Below, piece by piece: positions 1-8,815 of a stretch of DNA of 23,404 nt (the stretch's first letter is position 1; the number at the start of each line of letters is the position of its first letter). Under the pieces are notes generated by a model. That model did no database searches. It was not told the origin of the DNA and was given only the letters and a program-made list of their open reading frames with translations. Source of the stretch: Chara braunii (Eukaryota; Streptophyta; Charophyceae; Charales; Characeae); NCBI GenBank assembly GCA_003427395.1, contig BFEA01000141.1, forward strand, positions 242,843-266,246, given 5' to 3'. The position numbers and the translations under genes are program-made.

Positions 1-201
1 GGAAAGTGACGATTTACATGGGAGTGAAGAACAAGACTAATCTAGCACTAATCATCATCTAAACACCAAGATGAGCAAGAATCAAAGTTGCGATTTACAT
101 CCAAGTGGAAAAATTGAGAGAAAGTGAGAGTTGGGTGAGTAGAACTCAACCAAATGCATGAATTATCAAGGGGGAAAGTGGCGATTTACATGGGAGTGAA
201 G
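1..201. repeat. Short direct repeats at left edge
   Basis: The motif GGAAAGTGRCGATTTACATG occurs at position 1 and again at 173, followed each time by GGAGTGAAG. A shorter version (AAAGTTGCGATTTACAT) lies between them at 84. The outer copies are 172 bp apart. The array may continue left of the window. No coding potential is visible here. Confidence 0.6.
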
Positions 202-276
202 GGATGGCCTATTGAAGGATCATTACTAGTGGGAAAGCTACCTATCATCGCCCCTTACGCTCAAGGGAGTTCCTAT

Positions 277-508
277 GGAGAGGGAAAGAAGAGGAGAGAG
301 TGGAGAAGGGGAGGAGAAAGAGGGAGAGAGGAAGAAGTAGATGGAGGGGTAGATGAAGAGGAGAAGAGGATGGAGGAGAGGAAGAAGAGGAAGAAGAAGG
401 AGAGGAAGAAATAGAGGGAGAAAGAGAAGAAAGAGGAAGAAGAAGAAGAAGAATAAGAAGAAGGAGAAGAAGATGAAGAAGGAGAAAAAGAAGGAGGAGG
501 AGGAGGAG
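277..508 (+). repeat. 232-bp polypurine (GA-rich) tract
   Basis: The + strand carries only A and G with scattered single T and no C over 232 bases. A short pyrimidine-rich stretch (TCCCTCCTCTTC) follows directly. All six frames are largely open because GAA, GAG and GGA codons contain no stops, which yields false ORFs of Glu/Lys/Arg or, on the other strand, Ser/Leu/Phe. It is simple-sequence DNA with potential for triplex (H-DNA) structure, not a gene. Confidence 0.9.
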
Positions 509-792
509 TCCCTCCTCTTCACTCACCTCCTTGGTGTCTTGAGGTGAAGTACCAATTGTTGATGAAGTCTCCTCCTCCCTTCTTCAAGCACCCCCTTGGC
601 TATGGCTTCCTTCCCCTTCAAGCCCTTCTTCCCATCCTTCTCTCTCTTTCTTCCATGCCACACCAAACTCCTACCTCTAAGGCTATGGAGGTGTTCCCTC
701 TAGGAGGGCTAAGGGGACTCCTTCTAGCCTTGCCTTCTACCTCACAGCCTGGGGGCTATGGCGGATCACCTTCCCCACCATCACTAGCCTCT
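509..792. other. Pyrimidine-leaning spacer, no gene seen
   Basis: The stretch is CT-rich on the + strand. A + frame is open from 544 to 957, but its translation is Pro/Ser/Leu-rich, matches no domain I recognise, and has no conserved motif. I see no supported gene. Confidence 0.5.
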
Positions 793-881
793 AGAGCTCT
801 ACACACTAGCTCACAGTTTCTTCTAGACCTCCAAACTGGCAGGGGTTCCCCTTTCTTCACTACATGTGAGTGTAGAGCTCT
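793..881. repeat. 12-bp inverted repeat with 65-bp loop
   Basis: AGAGCTCTACAC at 793-804 is the exact reverse complement of GTGTAGAGCTCT at 870-881. Each arm also holds the palindrome AGAGCTCT. The pair lies close to the TATA-like site at 949-956. Its function is unknown. Confidence 0.6.
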
Positions 882-948
882 CATGAACTTATCTTGGCAG
901 CATGGGCATTCCTCATGCAAATGGGAGTGTGGCGGACTGATTCCCCAA

Positions 949-956
949 CTTATATA
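949..956 (-). promoter_or_regulatory. TATA-like element
   Basis: The minus strand reads TATATAAG in a GC-richer setting, a good match to a plant TATA box. If the LTR that begins at 2547 extends this far, the site would lie in its U3 region and could be the core promoter of element 1. The + strand reads TATATAGG, so direction is not certain. No transcription start can be seen. Confidence 0.25.
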
Positions 957-981
957 GGCTGGGGACAGTGCTTTGCCTAGC

Positions 982-1467
982 CCATGGGCCCCATGGTGAA
1001 CCGAGGTACCCTCATGGCCAATTTTCACCACTAGGCCTATCCGGGGGCACCTGGGGCTCATTTTGGCTAGGTACATGCAGTCCGAGTGGTTGGTACCAAC
1101 TCGGACTGCCCCTTGGCCTCTTTCCAGCCTTATGCCACTTGAAAAATGCTGCCCCCTTGAGTCCAAGGCCTCTTTTTGTTTTTTTCCATTTTGGGCTGCC
1201 ACCTCATTCCGGAGCTAGCCGTTTTGAGGTGGCCCACAAAAAACGACTGTTTTTTCTCCTCCATGAGATCTGATCTGAGCTCCATGGCCAAAAAGAAAAC
1301 CGGTCATTTTTTCTTTGCATTTTCTCTCATTTTCTTCTTTTTAATTCAGATAATGTGCAGATATGGCCCCAAGGGCCATATCTCAGCAATCCGGATTGCC
1401 CTCCCTCATCCTAGGAGGGATGAGGTCATCATTGGGACCTGCCAGTCCCTACTGCAGCAGTCCCAAT
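982..1467. repeat. Cluster of hairpin-forming inverted repeats
   Basis: Several perfect inverted repeats occur within 490 bp. They are CCATGGG/CCCATGG (982-996), GCAGTCCGAGT/ACTCGGACTGC (1077-1109), AGATATGGCCC/GGGCCATATCT with a 3-base loop (1359-1383), the palindrome AATCCGGATT (1389-1398), CCTCATCC/GGATGAGG (1404-1425), and ATTGGGAC/GTCCCAAT (1430-1467). No coding region is supported. The cluster may be LTR regulatory DNA, a foldback element, or chance enrichment in palindrome-rich DNA. Confidence 0.6.
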
Positions 1468-2392
1468 AGGCCGGCACATTCTCCTCCACCCTTTTCTTCC
1501 GTTTTGTCTCATTCTTCCTCAGTTTTCTCCCCTTTTCCTCTTCTTTTTCTTTTATTTTTTTTGTGACAAGTGTCAAATAGTTGTGCACTCTTTTTCTAGA
1601 CCTTGGATCCTCATTCATTGTTAGGTTCATGGTTGGCTGTCGGCCGTTACATTCCGGACTTCAAAAATGGCCCTCCCATGCTCCTAGGGGGCTCCATTTT
1701 ACCGTCGTTTGTCCGATTTTGAACCCCCCTTGCTTCGATTTTCCATGGGCAGCCTGTTTCTCATGTTGGGACTCTTGAAGCACTATTTTCACATGCCTAG
1801 CCAGTCTAAAATATCTCGGACTGCTGGGCAGCCCTCCCATCTCCCGTTTTCCTTCCCTTTTTACCGCTAGTCCTCCCATTTGAGCTCCACTAGTGCTTGC
1901 ACTAGTAGTGCTAATATTTTCCACTGTCGAGATCTTTGATCTTGGCGGCGCCGTTAGCCTTGCGCATCCGCTCCCCATATTGGTTTGTGGTATCCCCTTG
2001 GAACACCTCAAGTCCCCGCCACTTTCCCGTACTAGTCTCATTTATTTATTTATTTATTTTGCCCCGTCGGCGGTGCCACTGGCGCGCGTCTCATTTTTCG
2101 ACTTTTATTATTTGGACCCACTTAGTAGCCGACAACATTCCGGACGGCGTCCCATTTTTTTTTTTTTTGGGACCCCCTTGCCCCCAACGGTTCCAATATT
2201 TCTTCCTTAGGTGCCGCGTGTGTGCCGATTGTTTTTGGCTATGAGATTTTTCCAACTGTTCTCTCGTTGCTGTGCGCAACCTATATCACCACTTTTTTTG
2301 GCGGCTCTTCTCCTTTTCGAAGGAAGTGCCGTTTTTGCCAATTTTTTGCGATCCTTTGCCTCTCGCCGTCCCGCTAGCCTTTTCTTGGTCCA
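1468..2392. other. Noncoding stretch, possible LTR body
   Basis: No gene is supported. The stretch is pyrimidine-rich on the + strand and contains (TTTA)5 at 2041-2060 and a run of 14 T at 2155-2168. If the segment at 2393-2547 is the start of the 3' LTR of element 1, this stretch would be the rest of that LTR or the flank beyond it. I could not find the LTR end or a target-site duplication. Confidence 0.4.
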
Positions 2393-2547
2393 GCGGCTCC
2401 GTCGACCCGAGGCAACCTCTAAATCCCCAAGTGTTAGTGCTTATGCCTTTAGTCCTCTTACCCTTCTTGCCTCCGATTTTCTCTGCCGTTCGCGGTATAC
2501 CGCCTCTCAACGAGCAAGGCTTATCTCGGGACCCACCGGTTCCGACA
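2393..2547 (-). repeat. Candidate 3' LTR start of element 1
   Basis: This 155-bp stretch aligns with 15711-15873 with about 10 substitutions and one 8-bp gap, counted by eye. On the minus strand it begins TGTCGGAACC, and homology to the other copy ends within a base or two of that TG. A polypurine tract sits directly before it. These are the hallmarks of a 3' LTR start. The likely continuation leftwards cannot be checked, because the 5' copy is cut off at the matching position. Confidence 0.65.
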
Positions 2548-2565
2548 CATTCCCCCCCCTCATTC
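2548..2565 (-). other. Polypurine tract of element 1
   Basis: The minus strand reads GAATGAGGGGGGGGAATG immediately before the LTR-like TGTCGG. A purine run abutting the 3' LTR is the usual primer for plus-strand DNA synthesis in LTR retroelements. Element 3 has a similar arrangement (GGAGGAGGGAATG) at its own 3' end. Confidence 0.55.
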
Positions 2566-2768
2566 GCGATGTCTTCATCGCGCACCAGTCCTTAGTCAGT
2601 AGGAGTTTTTGGAGGGGTAGACGGAGGGGAAGAGGGAGTGGGGTGAGGCAGGTAGTTAGCTTGCCAGGGTTTTTTTGTCTCTTTCTTGTTTCTCTCTCAG
2701 GATTTCTTTTAGTTTCTGCCCCTTGGGGCGGAGGAGGGTGTGGAGGGTCGAGGGTCTCATTCAAGCTT

Positions 2769-2940
2769 CCCTTTTCTCATTCATTATTCTTAGGACATCC
2801 AACCCTTTTTTCGTCTCATTCATCACTCTTAAAACGCCAAACCCTTCCTTTCCTTATTCATTACCCGAAGTACATCAGACCCTTCTTTTTCTCATTTATT
2901 ACCCAAAGTACATCCCGCCCTTCCTTTTCTCATTCCATGC
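2769..2940. repeat. Tandem repeat, ~38-bp unit, about 4 copies
   Basis: Degenerate units starting CCCTTCYTTTTCTCATTCAT begin near 2769, 2803, 2842, 2880 and 2918. The last copy is partial. It is the first of several arrays in the stretch between integrase and LTR. Confidence 0.7.
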
Positions 2941-2972
2941 CAGCTAGGTCCCTTTTTCGGCTTCTGCCATTC

Positions 2973-3140
2973 TCAATGCTTCTTCCATTTGGTCCTTCAA
3001 CCCGTGCAATCCATGCTTTCCGTCATTCTCAATGCTTCCTCCATTTGGTCCTTCGGCCCGTGCAATCCATGTTTTCCGTCATTCTTAATGCCTCTTCCAT
3101 TTGGTCCTTCGGCCCGTGCAATCCATGCTTTCCGTCATTC
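2973..3140. repeat. Tandem repeat, 56-bp unit, 3 copies
   Basis: Three copies begin at 2973, 3029 and 3085, each holding CCATTTGGTCCTTC, CCCGTGCAATCCATG and TTTCCGTCATTC. They differ by only a few bases, so this array is younger than its 38-bp neighbour. Since 56 is not a multiple of three, the array does not keep one reading frame. Confidence 0.9.
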
Positions 3141-3332
3141 TTTCCTCAAGCCAAATTCACATGCATTTCTCCCAGGCTATTTTGCTCGACTTTTTTCTAG
3201 CCCTGCCAATTTCGCATGCATATCCCCCTTTTTCGCCCTTTCTTGCACCCAAGCTTAATTAATTTTCACATGCGCGACACTCAGTTCATTTCATATGCAT
3301 CTCTCTGCTGGACGTCCTGTCAGACCTTTCTC

Positions 3333-3770
3333 AAGCCCATGCAAAATCAATTGCACAAGTTTTTCCTCTTCTGGGCATCTTGCAAGGCCCCTTTCTCAAG
3401 CCCATGCAAAGCCAATTACACAAGTTTTTTTCTCTTCTGGTCATCTTGCCAGACCCCTTTCTCAAGCCCATGCAAAGCCGATCACACAAGTCTTTTTCTC
3501 TTTTGGGCATCTTGCCAGACCCCTTTCCCAAGCCCATGCAAATCCAATTACACAAGTCTTTTTCTCTTATGGGCATCTTGCCGGGCCCCTTTCTCAAGCA
3601 CATGCAAAGCCAATTACACAAGTCTTTTTCTTTTCTGGCGTCTTGCCAGACCCCTTTCTCAAGCCCATGCCAAGCCAAAGACACAAGTCTTTTTATTTTC
3701 TGGGCATCTTGCCAGACCCCTTTCTCAAGCCCATGCAAAGCCAATTACACAAGTTTTTTTTCTCTTCTGC
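3333..3770. repeat. Tandem repeat, 66-bp unit, ~7 copies
   Basis: Units beginning AAGCCCATGCAAAGCC start at 3333, 3398, 3464, 3530, 3596, 3661 and 3727, so the spacing is 65 or 66 bp. A partial, weaker copy precedes the array from about 3288, and more degenerate CATGCAT-bearing units reach back to about 3145. Because 66 is 22 codons, a frame free of stops in one unit stays open across the array. This explains three long overlapping + frames and one minus frame here. None has other signs of coding. Confidence 0.95.
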
Positions 3771-5040
3771 ATGTTTTTTCATCGGTAGGTGGCACACCTT
3801 CCCCCCACTCAAAATGTGATGTCCCAATCGCACGACTGGTTCTCACTCGGAGGTATGCGGACACTGCCGACTGTAGTCAAGGATGCAAGCCCATCCACTT
3901 CACAAAAGGAAGAGTGATCAGTTTTTTCCCAGCGGGTGACGCCTCATTCTCCTACTCAGTCCGACCTTTTGTTATTACGTGACAAACACCAATACTGAGG
4001 TTTCTCCTCACTTCTGGCAGGTAGGTCCAGTCCAAGCCTTCCAGGGCCTCGTCTGGTCGGAAGAGTTTTCCTCGCGAATCGTTCCTCCCGAGTGGTAATT
4101 TTTTTGGATCCGGCCTCTTCCTTTCAAGAGAGTTGTGGCTCTCTATTAGTTCGCGAGTGCAGTTACGAAGACCTCGCGGTTAGTCCCGAAACGGTTGTAA
4201 TGTGCCGGCGAGGCGGTGTGAATGCATCGTGGTGGTGGCGGACTCCACCCGGTACCTTGTCCGGCCTCTCCCCTTGGACAGTGCCGCCCAACTTAGTGCG
4301 GGCAGCCGAGGTCTGATACAAACGACCATGCCACCCCTCTATGGTATGGCGTGTGGTTGGAGAGAGCAAAGGAGACTAGAATAAAAATGGCTCTCTCGCT
4401 CATTTGGTTCTCTCACCCTTTGACGTTTAGGCTCTCAACATAAGGCGCAATTTGAACCCCCCGACTAGAGCTCATTGTCGGAGTTAGTGCCTTGATACTT
4501 TAACCCTCATCCCCTTTTAAGAGGAGACTAGAGGAAAAGAAAAATCTTTCTCAATGCCATTTCCATGGTCGGCCCGACGACCTTCCTTCAAAATTGCCTA
4601 GTGTCCCCTGACTTATGCAATGCAATATCAAATTCTCGTTACTCAATCCAATGTTGTTTCTTGCTCTTTCTCATGGCTACTTCTCATGGCTGGTCCGATA
4701 GCCTCTCATCAATAAGACCACCCCGCTATTTTCCAAGACCGGACCCGTTGACCCACCTTCAATGCTCAACTCCCACATTTACAACATCCCATCCTTATGA
4801 TCGTCCCAACGGTCTATGCCATTCTCGTCTTGAGGCCCGTCCTTCTCTATCCTGCCCTTCTCTTTTCAATGCGTCACTCTCTTCCATCCATCCTCATGGC
4901 TATTTCAATGACCGACCCACCAGACTTTTCCGTCTCATAGTGCTCATTCCAGCTCTTTCTCAATCAACATCTCTCAATCAATTCTTACAGGGGACCCCAG
5001 TGCCTATTTCAAAAGAAATGACCCTTATAAGGAGTCATTT
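3771..5040. other. Noncoding spacer inside element 1
   Basis: I see no gene, RNA or mobile-element domain in this 1.27-kb stretch. A + frame at 4565-5137 is open but translates into Ser/Pro/Leu-rich text without motifs. Phrases such as TTTCTCAATG and CATGGCTA recur loosely from 4550 onward, suggesting an eroded extension of the 40-bp array that follows. Confidence 0.5.
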
Positions 5041-5233
5041 CCGAACAACCTGGTCAGGGTCATTATTTTCCATTCTCAAGTCGAACAGCCTGGTTAGGGT
5101 CATTCCTTTCCATTTTCAAGTCGAACAGCCTGGTTAGGGCCATTCCTTTCCATTCTCAAGTCGAACAGCCTGTCAGGGTCATTCCTTTCCATTCTAATCG
5201 GCCGACCTTGTCAGGGTCGTCCTTATCCATTCC
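5041..5233. repeat. Tandem repeat, 40-bp unit, ~5 copies
   Basis: Copies with GAACAGCCTGGTTAGGGTCA and CCATTCTCAAGTC begin at 5043, 5083, 5123 and 5163. A fifth, weaker copy starts near 5202. The central copies differ by one to three bases. Confidence 0.9.
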
Positions 5234-5690
5234 AGTGTTAACGTCCGAGGGGTGGGCCTCGAGGACACGGATCCCATCTCTGTCTCGGGGTTAGAAGGTG
5301 GTCATCTTCTTAGGCTTTTATGCATGTTTTTTCCTTTGTCCTTTGTCAACAACATTCACTTATCCATGCATACATCCGACTTAGCGTCTAGTGCTCAAGT
5401 TGAGGCTCGCAACCCCAAGCAGTACTAGCCCACCCGGTCGTTCAACCATAGCGAGGGGGGTGTGTACCATCACTGTTTTCTCTCTTCCTGACTTCTCATA
5501 CCTCTTGCTGCTTTGGACTTGTTTGTAACTGGTTGGATTAGGCTCCTAGGGAAGAGGTTTCTTCATGCCTCTTTACCCATAGGTCCCCTAGCCTCTCTTA
5601 GAAACTCATGCCATAACTCGTCCGACCGAGGGTCAATTGCACATTTTAGAAAACCTTTTTTCCATCACTTCCCTTAATTTTGACAATCCC
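5234..5690. other. Noncoding spacer, nothing recognised
   Basis: No open frame of note, RNA gene or tandem repeat is apparent. Base composition resembles the surrounding noncoding part of element 1. Confidence 0.45.
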
Positions 5691-5700
5691 TTCCCCTTTC

Positions 5701-6135
5701 GCTTTCCCAAAACAGGGTCAACCATTCACAGTTTTTATCTCAATCTCATCGATGCTCAAGTTTTCCCGAAGGAGCAAGTACTCATGCGAAGTGGCACTAG
5801 CTACTCAATCCTTATTATTTTCCTAGCTAAGAGAGTAGTCCTGTTGCAGTTTTGTTCTAGAAATTCAAAATGTAAGAACAACCTCACAGTCTTGCCTCAT
5901 CTAAGTACCCCTTTTCCCTTTGCTTTCCCAGAACAAAGTCGGTCTTTCACGACTCTAGTCTCAAGCTCATTGATCCTCAAGTTCTTTTGAGGAAGCAAGT
6001 ACTCATACAAAGTAGCACTGGCTACCCAACCCTTAGCCATTTCTAGACTAGAAAGCCATCCCGTTGCGGTGTATTTCTGGGAATTCAAATGCAAAAATCA
6101 ACACCACAGTCTTGTCTATCCCGGGTATCCGTTCC
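5701..6135. repeat. ~220-bp tandem duplication next to integrase
   Basis: Two diverged copies lie head to tail. Matching landmarks are GCTTTCCCAAAACAGGGTC (5701) with GCTTTCCCAGAACAAAGTC (5922), GGAGCAAGTACTCATGCGAA (about 5770) with its counterpart near 5992, and CACAGTCTTG (5887 and 6107). The offset is 220-221 bp. The second copy ends within a few bases of the integrase stop at 6140. Confidence 0.85.
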
Positions 6136-6139
6136 CTCT

Positions 6140-7695
6140 TCATTTTTTTGCTTTGTTATGGCTAGTCCCTTTTACGTCCACTGTCCCCTTGTTGCTCAGT
6201 TGCCTTGCGTTGGGCCTGCCTTGCCCGAACATCCAATTCCCTCTTAATCCTCCTCTTCGTCCTTGTAAGTCGACGAGCGCCCCTTCTGTGAGGAAGGTTG
6301 TCAGCGTTATCTCTTCCCCTCTGGTCAACTTTTCTTGTGCTTTCAATGCCCAATCGTGCCGCATGATACTAGTCCACTGGTCAAACCAGTGGTTACAAGT
6401 TGGCCCAAACTCTCGTATCAATTTGCCATTCTCATCCTCCGGATCCTCATCCCTCGCCCATACTTCTTTCGTTGGTCTTGTGACTTCTTCGGTTTCCTCT
6501 CCACTGTTCAGCCCCACCCGCTTAGCGACTCGGTAGGGGCCTTTGAATCTCCTTCCCAGTTGTCCAAACCACGTGCTTTCAAGGGTCGAGTTACTAACTA
6601 GTACCATTTCCCTCACCTGGAGTGGCTCCTTCCGGATGTTTTTGACCTGGTTCCATCTAGCTTTGTCCCTCATTCGACTATCCATCACTCGCTTAACAAC
6701 TTCCTCCAAGGCCTCTTCATTTCTAAGGACCTGTTGACATCGTGCCTCGATTAGTTCTTTCGTGGTCATGCGCGGATTGTCATCTAGCCTATTCCAGGTG
6801 GGTACCGATGCCTCCACCAGAAAATCAATCTCCCTTTCAAACCAGAGTTCTGTCGGAATGCATCCCGTCGTTCTTTTCGGCGTAATGTTCTCTGAGAAGA
6901 CTGCCTGCTTAAGGTACCGGGGCCAATTCCCCAGGTCGTCTGCCGCCAACTTAGCAATTGTGTTTTTCAAGGTCCGGTACCCCCTTTCTACAGGCGCGTT
7001 GGCCTCAGAATGATACGGCTCGATGATCTTGATAGGCACGCACAGCATCTTAAGCTTGCCTAGAACTTCCTGGTTTACGAATTTCGTCCCATTATCCGCT
7101 ATGAATCTTTGAATGAAGGGGTGCCTCAGGTAGAAATCTTCTATCTAGTCAGCTACTCCCTTCCCCGTCTTTTTTTTAAGCGCCATCGCCTTTACGTAAC
7201 CACTCAGGTAATCTCTTGCATCCAAGATATACCTGTATCCGTCTGTTGATACAAGCATATGACCGCGAGATCGAGATGGACCAGATGCCCCGGCCCCAGC
7301 ACCCGAGTAGGTCTAAGAGGTTCAAAGACACGCGCGGAGCTCCTTTCTTGGCAAAGCAGGCACGTTTGATAATAAATGGCCACCATACCCGCCATGCCTG
7401 GCCAGAAGTAAAGCGGCGCGATTTTTGCAAGGGTCCCTTTCGATGACCGATGCCCTCCGGCTAGTCCGTCATGCATTGCTTGTATTATGTCCAACTGCCT
7501 AGACCTTCCGCACACAACTCGCCTAGGTGTCATTCCTTCTTCCTTCTTGAACAGGTGGCCGTTCTTCATAACATACTTTTCAGCTTCCTCCCTTGCCTTG
7601 GGGCTGACTTCCAAAGGTTGCTTGTTCCCTATAAGTAACAGGCCGATCAACAGGCCGATCAACAGGCCGATCTCTCGAAAGATGTCGTCATACAT
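6140..7695 (-). pseudogene. Element 1 integrase (broken)
   Basis: Integrase inserts the cDNA copy of the retroelement into host DNA. The upstream frame (7695-7204) carries an H2C2 zinc finger with spacing H-x6-H-x29-C-x2-C and an LDLAV segment likely to hold the first catalytic Asp. After a frameshift near 7240 the text resumes as RYILDARDYLSGY. It then meets a TAG stop at 7147-7145, where the context suggests a lost Trp, and continues through DNGTKFVNQEV (second Asp, 7096) and EANAPVER (catalytic Glu at about 6988-6986). A GPY motif follows (residues 170-172 of the 302-residue frame starting at 7048). Another 130 charged residues come after GPY with no domain I recognise. So one frameshift and one stop break an otherwise complete enzyme. 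Confidence 0.9.
7637..7671 (-). repeat. 12-bp in-frame microsatellite
   Basis: GGCCGATCAACA is repeated nearly three times (7641, 7653, 7665). On the minus strand it adds the four-residue unit IGLL in tandem to the pol frame just before the integrase zinc finger. The unit length keeps the frame. Confidence 0.85.
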
Positions 7696-7710
7696 TTGTA
7701 CGAGGAAAAA

Positions 7711-8770
7711 TTATTGTCCCTCCTGATTCGTATCTCGCTTTTCCTGAGCCTGACTTACTAGATACTGCAGTTCCTTTCGTGTCCACGACTCTACTAGGCA
7801 CATCACGGCGTCCCGACCTCCTTCAACGACCATCGCCATCAACTCCTCTTTCGGCCCCATTGTTGCCCCCCACGAATCCTTCTCATCTTTACGTCTAATC
7901 GTGGTGACTGATCCTTCCCTAAGTTCTGCAACTACAGCAGGCGTCCCTCTTTCTAAAGTCTGGATCAGTAATTGCCCTGGCGTGAAGGCTGGGCTCATCA
8001 TTTCGTTATCCACAGTGAGGGTTCCTCCCTCATATTCCAAGAAGGCGTCGATTGGTTTCGCATCCTCTATGTCATCCGGTGTGATGCAGACCCGACTTAA
8101 TCCGTCCGCTTTGTTTCGGAGCCCCGGGATTCGCTTGATCTTGTAATCGAACTGCCAGATAAAGCCTATCCATCTCCCAACGGTCGGGTCTATAGGCTTG
8201 TAGTTCTTCAATCCCCCTGCGACGTTGGTCGGATTGATTCTCAGGATAAACCGTCTTCCGAATAGGTATGCCTGAAAGGTTTTAAGGCAATGTAGGATGG
8301 CTAAGACCTCCTTTTGTGAACTGGGAGTATCGTCGTTCCGCAGAATTCAGGGTCCTGCTTTCGAATCTAATAGGCCTCTCTCTGTCCTCCTCGCTCTTTT
8401 GTATCAGAACACCTCCTACTGCCAAGGGTCCTCCATCGGTTTTCAGAATGAAGGGTCATCATACCTCGTCGTTGACATAGGGCGCTGCCAAGGTGATTTG
8501 ATCGGAAGTTAAAACGTCTTTGAGGGTCTGAACCGCTGCTTCCCTATCCTCGGTCCACTCCATAGTCCCTCCTTCCCTAATCAACGTACGGATGGGTTCG
8601 GCTATTTTGGCAAAACCTTTGATAAAGATCCGCCAGAACCCGACCACCCCTAAGAAGGCTCGTACTGCTGTCGTGGTGCGCAAGGGTGTTGGCCATTGAG
8701 AGATCTTATCCGTTTTTGTCGGGTCAGGCTTCCTCCCATAAGCTCCACAGCGAAACCCGAGTATGGTCAT
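7711..8770 (-). pseudogene. Element 1 RT tail, RNase H and linker (broken)
   Basis: The first frame (8770-8459) is the RT thumb/connection segment, with GFRCGAYGRKPDPTKTDKI and FLGVVGFWRIFIKGFAKIA, typical of Gypsy pol just before RNase H. RNase H follows in another frame near 8460-8260: FILKTDGGPLAVGGVLIQ carries the first catalytic Asp, and after a further frameshift KEVLAILHCLKTFQAYLFG carries the expected Glu. The third frame (8211-7711) starts at NYKPIDPTVGRW and contains the Gypsy RNase H end signature IPGLRNKADGLSRV. It then runs about 110 residues into an uncharacterised acidic linker before integrase. At least two frameshifts are present. Confidence 0.88.
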
Positions 8771-8815
8771 TTATGGGACCGCCAGGATGCTCTTTGACCC
8801 GCTTGAGGTGATATT

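Noticed and set aside
154-547. Open frames in the GA-rich tract
   Set aside because: They follow from the absence of C and the stop-free GAA/GAG/GGA codons. The translations are Lys/Glu/Arg or Ser/Leu/Phe simple repeats on both strands.
544-957. + strand frame of 137 codons
   Set aside because: No motif, signal or conserved pattern; Pro/Ser/Leu-rich text fits translated CT-rich spacer, and the inverse strand is equally open.
2211-3200. + strand frame of 329 codons
   Set aside because: It runs across the LTR segment and two tandem arrays. Its Ser/Phe/Pro-rich text comes from pyrimidine-rich DNA, and the 56-bp unit appears in it in different frames.
3795-3825. Second possible polypurine tract and LTR start (minus GAGTGGGGGGAAGG then TG)
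   Set aside because: No second copy of the sequence beyond it exists in the window, while the site at 2547 has a matching copy at 15873.
3216-3982. Possible 22-residue repeat protein
   Set aside because: Four frames are open at once because the unit is 66 bp. Nothing favours one frame, and flanks are noncoding retroelement DNA.
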